Source: Clostridium sp. (GTDB lineage Bacteria > Bacillota > Clostridia > Clostridiales > Clostridiaceae). Taken from it: a stretch of 64,000 bases of DNA. Each line of letters starts with the position of its first letter. The first letter of the stretch is position 1. The stretch spans positions 1 through 64,000 of the forward strand of contig JAQUXS010000004.1 in NCBI GenBank assembly GCA_028692255.1, read 5' to 3'. This document shows, piece after piece, positions 56,300 to 64,000 of this stretch. The notes under the pieces were generated by a model. It ran no database searches and had not been told where the DNA came from. It saw nothing but the letters and a program-made list of their open reading frames with translations. Made by a program: the position numbers and the translations under genes.

Positions 56300-56878
56300 T
56301 CATTCCTTTGGTACAACATGGCACTTTCTGCATCGTGCCTCATAAGATTCCTTAGCTCCAACTAAAACTATTTTATCATTATAATTTGCTGGCTTACCAT
56401 TTATTAGCCTCTGCGTTCTTGTTGCAGGATTTCCGCATACCATACATATAGCTTGAATCTTATCTACCATCTCAGCAATTGCCATAAGTTTTGGAACACA
56501 TCCAAAAGGTTCACCTCTAAAATCCATATCCAGTCCAGCACATATAACTCTTTTATTATCATCTGCTATTTCGTTCAATACTTTTACTATATTTTCATCC
56601 AAAAACTGAACTTCATCTACTGCAACTACATCCGTATCAGCATCTAAAAGTGTTAATATATCTTCACTTGTTTTTATAGGAATTGCATCTTCCTTTTCTC
56701 CTCTATGTGAAACAACATCATCTCTGCTATATCTAATGTCAATATCAGGTTTAAAAACCTGAACCTTTTGTCTTGCTATCTTAGCCCTTCTTATTCTTCT
56801 TATAAGTTCTTCTGATTTTCCACTATACATAGGTCCAACTATTACCTCTAGCCAACCATGATCCTTAGGTCCGTACAT
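56300..56878 (-). CDS. tdk: Thymidine kinase
   Basis: 192 residues. Walker [24 protein letters not shown] (Walker B), [12 protein letters not shown] lasso and two Cys pairs binding zinc (CMVCG and CRKCH). Phosphorylates thymidine to dTMP. Divergent from rpmE, 170 bp apart; ends 10 bp before DUF1385. Confidence 0.97.
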   Translation of the reverse strand: MYGPKDHGWLEVIVGPMYSGKSEELIRRIRRAKIARQKVQVFKPDIDIRYSRDDVVSHRGEKEDAIPIKTSEDILTLLDADTDVVAVDEVQFLDENIVKVLNEIADDNKRVICAGLDMDFRGEPFGCVPKLMAIAEMVDKIQAICMVCGNPATRTQRLINGKPANYNDKIVLVGAKESYEARCRKCHVVPKE

Positions 56879-57048
56879 CTTTTTTCCTCCTTAGCTAGAA
56901 TAAATACAAACATATATATTTTATCAGATGTACTTAATTTATTAAAGAGCAATTTTCAATTAAAAATTGACTATATTCTCTTACATATGATATAATATGA
57001 AAGTTGATATTATGGTTTATTATCATGTATTTGAAAGAGGTGAAAAAC

Positions 57049-57261
57049 ATGAAAGAAGGAATACATCCAGAATACTATCATGATGCAGTAGTTAAATGCG
57101 CATGTGGAAATACTTTTACAACAGGTTCTACTAAAAAAGAACTTAAGGTTGATATTTGTTCAAAATGCCATCCTTTCTTCACTGGACGTCAGAAGTTTGC
57201 TGATGCAGGTGGAAGAGTTGAGAAATTCAGAAAGAAATACAACATACAAGCAGAAGACTAA
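57049..57261 (+). CDS. rpmE: Ribosomal protein bL31, zinc-binding type
   Basis: 70 residues: [34 protein letters not shown], and a basic end VEKFRKKYN. The CxC and CxxC pairs mark the C+ (zinc) form. ATG at 57049 follows AAAGAGGTG; earlier in-frame ATGs lack a site. On the plus strand; convergent with rho. Confidence 0.97.
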   Translation: MKEGIHPEYYHDAVVKCACGNTFTTGSTKKELKVDICSKCHPFFTGRQKFADAGGRVEKFRKKYNIQAED

Positions 57262-57279
57262 TATCGTAATAATATTAAT

Positions 57280-57306
57280 GGGAAAGATTTTATCTTTCCC
57301 ATTTTT
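57280..57306. terminator. Shared terminator of rpmE and rho
   Basis: Stem GGGAAAGAT with ATCTTTCCC (57280-57288 / 57292-57300), T5 on the right. It contains the rho stop codon (57290-57292), so the same hairpin ends both converging transcripts. Confidence 0.88.
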
Positions 57307-58858
57307 CTTTGTTTATTATATCTACAAGTTCCTTATTATTTTTAGTTTCACTTAATAAATTTATTAATTTTTGAGTTACACCCTGTGTATTATTCTCATT
57401 ATATAAAACTCTTCTAACTGCATAAGCTGCATCATATTCTTCTTCTGATAAAAGTAACTTTTCTTTTCTTGTCCCTGATTTATATATGTCAACTGCTGGG
57501 AATATTCTTCTTTCTTGTAGTTTTCTATCAAGATGTACTTCCATGTTTCCAGTTCCCTTGAATTCTTCAAATATCATGTCATCCATTCTACTTCCTGTGT
57601 CGATAAGCGCAGTAGCAAGTATAGTAAGACTTCCGCCTTCTTTTATGTTTCTAGCTGCACCGAAGAATTTCTTAGGCATTATAAGTGCTCCTGGATCAAG
57701 TCCACCTGAAAGTGTTCTCCCTGTTGGTGTTATAGTCAAATTATAAGCTCTTGCAAGCCTTGTAAGGCTGTCTAGTAGTATAACTACATCCTGACCTTGT
57801 TCAACTATTCTTTTGGCTCTTTCAAGAACCATATATGCAACTTTTGTGTGATGTTCTGGTTCTTCGTCAAAGGTTGAATATATTACTTCACCATTAATTG
57901 AATCTTTCATGTCTGTAACTTCTTCTGGTCTTTCATCAATTAAAACAACTATAAGCTTAACCTCTGGATGATTAGCTGAAATACTCTTTGCAACTGTTTT
58001 TAAAAGAGTAGTTTTTCCTGCTTTTGGAGGAGCCACGATAAGACCTCTCTGTCCTTTTCCTATAGGAGACATAAGATCCATAAGCCTTGTAGCTAATTCT
58101 TTTTGATTTTTTTCAAGTTTTATTCTTTTATCTGGGTATATTGGAACTAATTTCTCAAAAGGCTTTCTTCCAACTGCTTTTTGTGGATTTTCGCCATTTA
58201 CACTTTGTACATATAAAAGTGCCTTGAATTTTTCTCCTTCTTTAGGAGTCCTAACTTTTCCTGATACTTCATCACCTGTTTTTAAATTAAATCTTCTTAT
58301 TTGTGATGGTGAAACGTATATATCATCAGGGCTTGTTAAATAATTTTGGCCACGTAGAAACCCAAAATTGTTGTTATCTACAAGTTCAAGTACTCCTTTT
58401 GCAGAACCAGATTCATGTACCATTTCTTTAAACTTATTATCTTTTTCTTCTTTTGTAGATCTTTCATTTTTATTATTATTGTTATTATTGCTAGTGTTGT
58501 TTGAATATTCAGAATTATTTCTGTGATTATCCGCAACATTTTTATCTGAATTTTCAGTTCTTACAACATTTGCTCTACTATTATTTTTTTCTTTTTCATT
58601 ATCTTTTTTAATTTCTTTAACTTCTTTAACTTCTTTAAAAGATATGACATTTTTATCGTTTCTACTATTTTCGCTAGTTTTTGGTGTTATTTTTTCTTGA
58701 AGTACAACACCATTTTTTTCAATAGAAACAGGTGAAACCTTTTTTATTTCTTCAATTAAATCTTTTTTCTTAAATTTAGATAAATTCTTTATTTTGAGCC
58801 CTTTTGCTATTTCCTTGAGATGTACAAGAGTTAAACTTTCTAAGTCACCGCTAAACAA
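57290..58858 (-). CDS. rho: Transcription termination factor Rho, Asn-rich insertion
   Basis: 522 residues. N-terminal helical domain (1-45: [18 protein letters not shown]), a charged low-complexity region (about 50-150), RNA-binding OB/CSD ([29 protein letters not shown]) and the ATPase with Walker [13 protein letters not shown] (276-287), [12 protein letters not shown], and [12 protein letters not shown]. Residues about 105-142 are strongly Asn-rich, with a run of six Asn. The equivalent region of Clostridium botulinum Rho has prion-like behaviour. TTG start at 58858 follows GGAGG by ten bases. Helicase residues are intact. Confidence 0.97.
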   Translation of the reverse strand: MFSGDLESLTLVHLKEIAKGLKIKNLSKFKKKDLIEEIKKVSPVSIEKNGVVLQEKITPKTSENSRNDKNVISFKEVKEVKEIKKDNEKEKNNSRANVVRTENSDKNVADNHRNNSEYSNNTSNNNNNNKNERSTKEEKDNKFKEMVHESGSAKGVLELVDNNNFGFLRGQNYLTSPDDIYVSPSQIRRFNLKTGDEVSGKVRTPKEGEKFKALLYVQSVNGENPQKAVGRKPFEKLVPIYPDKRIKLEKNQKELATRLMDLMSPIGKGQRGLIVAPPKAGKTTLLKTVAKSISANHPEVKLIVVLIDERPEEVTDMKDSINGEVIYSTFDEEPEHHTKVAYMVLERAKRIVEQGQDVVILLDSLTRLARAYNLTITPTGRTLSGGLDPGALIMPKKFFGAARNIKEGGSLTILATALIDTGSRMDDMIFEEFKGTGNMEVHLDRKLQERRIFPAVDIYKSGTRKEKLLLSEEEYDAAYAVRRVLYNENNTQGVTQKLINLLSETKNNKELVDIINKEKWER

Positions 58859-59083
58859 AAAGACAACACCTCCATATTTTATTTTATATAAAAAGATAAT
58901 TAGGGAATTTAAAAAGAATCAGTATAGACATGATTAATACTACAGATTAATATTTCTTATAAATCTGTACAATTTTTAAAACTTTAAAATTTCCTTCCAT
59001 TCATCTTTATAATACATTTAAAATTATAATAAAACAATACTTTTTTTGTATAAAACTCTTTTATGCCTCAAAATCGTTAGCAG

Positions 59084-59773
59084 TTACCTACTCTCATCAA
59101 CAAATGGAGTTTTAAAACTTAAATCCATTTGTTTTATAACATTATCATAATATTTCTTCTCACTTTCAGGATACTCAATTAAATATCCATCTTCAGATTT
59201 TTCACCAACAACATACATTTCATATTCTATATTTTGTCCATCTTTCCATGATAGTACAAACCATTTTCCACTTTGTGCTTTATAATATATATTTTCTTGA
59301 TTTTTTAAAACATGTCTATAATACTCACTGGGATTATAATTATTTACATTGTTTCCTCCCCATACTCTAATATTAGCTTTTCCATCATTAGCTTGAAGTA
59401 TCATTCCTTCATCACTATCAAATTTTGCATTTTTGGCAAAATTGTCAGGATAATCTATATTATAACCATATCTTATATTACTATAAGTTTTATAAGTCAC
59501 TTGTTTATCTTCATTATTGGATTTTAAAGCTTTATTTGAAACATTCTTTGTTTTCAAAGGGCTTTTTTTATTAGATTCTTTAGTTTTACTGTTACTAATT
59601 ACATTATTCTTATACTTTGATACTTTAAACTTGTCATTATTACCTTGCTGTATAATACTACTTACTTTCTTTTTATCTTTTTGCTTATTAGAACCTTTAG
59701 AATTATTGCTTGCACATCCAACCATGCAAATTAAAGAAACAACTATTAAAATAAGTCCTATTTTTTTACACAT
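59084..59773 (-). CDS. Exported lipoprotein, unknown
   Basis: 229 residues with a lipoprotein signal (LILIVVSLICMVGCAS, Cys at residue 20), a Ser/Lys/Asn-rich linker (about 25-85), and a beta-rich domain (YGYNIDYPDNFAK, YVVGEKSEDGYLIEYPES) resembling PsbP-like lipoprotein domains. ATG at 59773 is preceded by AAGGACGTG. It lies between pyrG and rho with free space on both sides. Role not known. Confidence 0.8.
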   Translation of the reverse strand: MCKKIGLILIVVSLICMVGCASNNSKGSNKQKDKKKVSSIIQQGNNDKFKVSKYKNNVISNSKTKESNKKSPLKTKNVSNKALKSNNEDKQVTYKTYSNIRYGYNIDYPDNFAKNAKFDSDEGMILQANDGKANIRVWGGNNVNNYNPSEYYRHVLKNQENIYYKAQSGKWFVLSWKDGQNIEYEMYVVGEKSEDGYLIEYPESEKKYYDNVIKQMDLSFKTPFVDESR

Positions 59774-59881
59774 TTTTATCACGTCCTTACATATTAATAA
59801 ACGTCTATTTTTTATATTTAATAAGTTTTTTATTTAAATTTTAGTTAAAAAAGGTAAAGATAAAAGGACAAAGTAAGAGGT

Positions 59882-59929
59882 AAAAATGGGACTGCTGCAC
59901 TATTTTTTAGTGCGACAATCCCATTTTTT
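59882..59929 (-). terminator. Terminator of pyrG
   Basis: Stem AAAAATGGGACTGCTGCACTA with TAGTGCGACAATCCCATTTTT in parts (AAAATGGGA / TCCCATTTT), T6 on the minus strand. Shares GCACTA...TAGTGC with hairpins at 34388 and 37868. Confidence 0.9.
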
Positions 59930-59940
59930 AAGCAATACTA

Positions 59941-61554
<1,614 letters not shown>

Positions 61555-61721
61555 TTATAATCCTCCTATGTGCATATTTATATATAAATTGTTGACAAAC
61601 ACAAAAAATAAACTTATAATAGAAATTACCCTATAAACATATAATGGTATTTCTGTGTTCCTAATTAACATAAATATCATTCTAACACAAATAAATATCT
61701 TTTTCTATGTTTTTTTTATTT

Positions 61722-62015
61722 TTATAATGTTTTTTCTATATCGTCCTCTATTTCAAAATACATTCTTCTAAATTCCCTATTTATAAATAATTTTTCCTGT
61801 GCTTTTTTGTAATTATAGTTTAATGATTTTTTGCTGTAATTTGGAAAATAATTATTTATAACATCTATATCAAGGCATCTATATTTTTTAAGTAACAAAA
61901 ACAAAATATATCTGCATTCCTTATCTTTTAGTATCTTAAACATTTCATCCTTAGATATATTCATGTACCTACATAAAATTTCAATTATTTTATCATGCTT
62001 TGAACTCATAAGCAT
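61722..62015 (-). CDS. Small helical protein, unknown
   Basis: 97 residues, helical by appearance: HDKIIEILCRYMNISKDEMFKIL, ECRYILFLLLKKYRCLDIDVI, YFPNYSKKSLNYNYKKAQEKL. The pattern (isk helix, then a second helix with K/R, then nY) resembles a DnaA C-terminal or sigma-like fold, but I cannot confirm it. ATG at 62015 follows GAGGTGG by five bases. It lies between DUF1934 and pyrG. Confidence 0.7.
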   Translation of the reverse strand: MLMSSKHDKIIEILCRYMNISKDEMFKILKDKECRYILFLLLKKYRCLDIDVINNYFPNYSKKSLNYNYKKAQEKLFINREFRRMYFEIEDDIEKTL

Positions 62016-62094
62016 AAAAACCACCTCTCATTTACATTATTAACAGGTGATTATAATTTAAAACAGAAATTAAATTATCATTATGCATTATTTT

Positions 62095-62520
62095 TTATTT
62101 CTGTACCTTAATTTCAACATCTAAAATTGTTGGTGGAACCTTTTGGCCTGAAATATCCATATCATATTCAATGTGAACACTCCCACCCTCTTCATTTATA
62201 AATATGTCTGCAACCTTAGTATGCGTTGTAATCTGAAGCGTTCCATAAGGAGTATCATACATAGATACATTGTCTAAGCCCTTCTTAAATTCCATTTTTG
62301 CATTTGTAGTACCTTTTCTAAGCATAGTTAATGAATCCGATTTTATTTTCAAGGTAGTTATTGTTCCCTCCATACCTGAAATTTCAGTTTCTTCATATCG
62401 TACATAGTATATTTCATTTTTTATATAAAAAAGTCCTGGAGTGACTACTGAAATAGGTTCTTCTTTTTCGTCTTCCATCTGATTGCTTGATACACTTATT
62501 ATAGCCTTTCTATCATTCAT
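62095..62520 (-). CDS. DUF1934 beta-barrel protein (YwiB-like)
   Basis: 141 residues: KAIISVSSNQMEDEKEEPISVVTPG, ITTLKIKSDSLTMLRKGTTN, FKKGLDNVSMYDTPYGTLQI, EEGGSVHIEYDMDISGQKV. These are the DUF1934 (YwiB) features, a calycin-like small barrel. In many Firmicutes it lies near argS or ddl. ATG at 62520 follows GAGGGATATA. Function not known. Confidence 0.85.
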   Translation of the reverse strand: MNDRKAIISVSSNQMEDEKEEPISVVTPGLFYIKNEIYYVRYEETEISGMEGTITTLKIKSDSLTMLRKGTTNAKMEFKKGLDNVSMYDTPYGTLQITTHTKVADIFINEEGGSVHIEYDMDISGQKVPPTILDVEIKVQK

Positions 62521-62593
62521 TATATCCCTCAATCCTATAAATTTTATTAAATATTATACCACGTATAATGTAATTTAGGTTCATTACTAACTA

Positions 62594-62633
62594 AAAAAGA
62601 TCAATGCACAAATTATTATTTTGTGCATTGATT
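62594..62633 (-). terminator. Terminator of ddl
   Basis: Perfect stem ATCAATGCACAAA (62601-62613) with TTTGTGCATTGAT (62621-62633), A6 on the left so T-run on the minus strand. Confidence 0.92.
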
Positions 62634-62657
62634 AATATTTTAATTATCAAAATATTA

Positions 62658-63689
62658 TTATTTGTTATCTCTTTCAAAAGAAAGTTCTATAAGTTCACTT
62701 ATAAGTTCTTTATAAGGCTTTCCAGCTGCATCCCACATCTTAGGATACATACTTATACTTGTAAAACCTGGTATTGTATTTACTTCATTAAGGTATATCT
62801 CATCTGTATCCTTATCAACTAAGAAGTCTACTCTTGCCATACCTGCACAGTCTAATGCACTGAAAATTTTAACTGCTAAATCGCCTACACTCTTTAGTTC
62901 ATCTTTATTCATAGCTGCTGGTATTAAAAGTCTAGACTTTACATCGTTGTATTTTGCATCATAATCGTAAAATTCTTTTGCAGGAAGTATCTCCCCTGGA
63001 GCTGCAGCCTTAGGATCATCATTTCCTATAACAGCCACTTCAACTTCTCTTGCATTTATTGCTTTCTCAACTAAAAGCTTTCTGTCATATTTAAGTGCTT
63101 CCTCGATACCACTTATTAATTCTTCTCTGTTGTGTGCTTTTGTTATTCCAACTGAAGAACCGCTGTTTGAAGGCTTTATAAATACAGCATAATTTAATTT
63201 AGTTTCTATTTCTGATATAAGAGCTTCTTTATTCTTCTTATATCCTGATGCTGTTACCACTACATAATCAGCTTGTTTTATGTTAAAGTGTTCAAGTACA
63301 TATTTAGCATATACTTTATCCATACATACAGCTGAAGACATAACATTTGGTCCAACACATGGTAGGTCTAAAAGTCTACATAATCCTTGAACTGTTCCAT
63401 CTTCACCGCATAAGCCATGAAGCACTGGAAAAACAGCATCAACTTTTCTACTAAACAAAGTATTTTGACCATTTGATTTTTTAAAATTATTATCTTTTTC
63501 CCATTCTCCATTTTGTATTTTATCTATATCTCCTGTATAGTCAAACCATTCTCCTGATTTTGTTATACCTATTGGATAAACTTCATATTTAGAGGAATCT
63601 ATATTCTTTAGAACAGATGCTGCAGAAGCTAATGACACCTCATGTTCAGTTGATTTTCCACCAAATAATATAGCTATTTTCTTTTTCAT
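62658..63689 (-). CDS. ddl: D-alanine--D-alanine ligase
   Basis: 343 residues of the ATP-grasp family. Seen: ILFGGKSTEHEVSLASA, HGLCGEDGTVQGLCRLLDLP (given in parts), PSNSGSSVGITKAHN, EVNTIPGFTSISMYP. Makes the D-Ala-D-Ala dipeptide of peptidoglycan. ATG follows TTAGGGAGAG. First gene of the right-hand block; a 310-bp gene-free stretch lies upstream. Confidence 0.97.
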   Translation of the reverse strand: MKKKIAILFGGKSTEHEVSLASAASVLKNIDSSKYEVYPIGITKSGEWFDYTGDIDKIQNGEWEKDNNFKKSNGQNTLFSRKVDAVFPVLHGLCGEDGTVQGLCRLLDLPCVGPNVMSSAVCMDKVYAKYVLEHFNIKQADYVVVTASGYKKNKEALISEIETKLNYAVFIKPSNSGSSVGITKAHNREELISGIEEALKYDRKLLVEKAINAREVEVAVIGNDDPKAAAPGEILPAKEFYDYDAKYNDVKSRLLIPAAMNKDELKSVGDLAVKIFSALDCAGMARVDFLVDKDTDEIYLNEVNTIPGFTSISMYPKMWDAAGKPYKELISELIELSFERDNK

Positions 63690-64000
63690 ATTAAATCTCT
63701 CCCTAATATAAATTAATTTATTTTAATTACATATTATTCACTTATTAATTGTCTTCTCTTTAATATATATTTTACTTGTATAATATATTTAAGAAAAGAA
63801 CCACTTATATGAAACTTTTATTCTTTTGTGGTTCTGCTGCAAAATAAAAACTTTACTTAATTTTAAGATTTATAATATAATAGATAATATTGTCTTTATA
63901 TTGTTATATTTCTTTTAAAAAATTTAAAAGACGTATATAATTTTAGATATAAATTATATACTAGACTACAGAACAATATACTAATTTAATTTAAAGGGTG
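63690..64000. other. Gene-free right edge
   Basis: 310 bp with the ddl promoter region and a hairpin AGAACCAC (63797-63804) / GTGGTTCT (63828-63835) that could end a gene lying off the right edge. The last bases TTTAAAGGGTG could start a ribosome site for a plus-strand gene outside the window. No ORF seen. Confidence 0.55.

Noticed and set aside
61555..61720. Reiterative-initiation attenuator for pyrG
   Set aside because: I see no GGGC start and no C-rich terminator of the Bacillus type.

Overview
The window is AT-rich, Gram-positive, spore-forming DNA and reads as a chromosome segment of a Clostridium sensu stricto species (the clade of C. acetobutylicum, C. kluyveri and C. tyrobutyricum). 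The evidence is spoIID, spoIIQ, spoIIID and yyaC, a complete atp operon, a clostridial thiolase, a Rho with an Asn-rich insertion, strong AGGAGG-type ribosome sites, TTG/GTG starts, and almost every gene on the minus strand. I did not identify the species.

Layout, left to right. 1-9 kb: start of tex, an M28 peptidase on the plus strand, then a minus-strand tetrapyrrole block (sirC-like, hemA, hemC, cobA-hemD, two unrecognised small ORFs, hemL) with pdxS-pdxT inside it; hemB is not here. 9-16 kb: prfB (with its programmed frameshift), secA, then an MFS transporter plus ABC-F operon preceded by a 48-codon ORF and a terminator that look like an antibiotic-responsive attenuator. 16-23 kb: hpf, then an accessory block holding a holin-like ORF, DUF421, azlD/azlC/alaX with a cupin regulator, a small Xre/membrane-protein operon, a decayed CRISPR array interleaved with an AATGATCA repeat family, and a structured RNA that I read as the raiA RNA, now about 6 kb from hpf. 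23-29 kb: comFC, a degenerate comFA, a frameshifted recD2, metK with a SAM-I riboswitch, and a Tyr-Val-Thr-Tyr tRNA cluster. 29-38 kb: sporulation and envelope genes (yyaC, mbl, spoIIID, spoIIQ, spoIID, murA, ywmB) with one intact IS3-family element and an ATTGATC repeat patch that runs into the 3' end of spoIID. 38-45 kb: atpIBEFHAGDC. 45-57 kb: thiolase, wecB, wecA, comEB, upp, rpiB, a low-MW phosphatase, a Sua5 protein, a ZIP transporter, prfA, prmC, DUF1385 and tdk. 57-64 kb: rpmE (plus), rho, a lipoprotein, pyrG, DUF1934 and ddl.

Most of the window is housekeeping. The parts worth a second look are the composite CRISPR array, the displaced raiA-like RNA, the putative drug-responsive attenuator, the repeat-derived end of spoIID, the recD2 frameshift and the Asn-rich Rho. 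No cas genes are present. Coordinates of sites were worked out by hand; no database or folding program was used.
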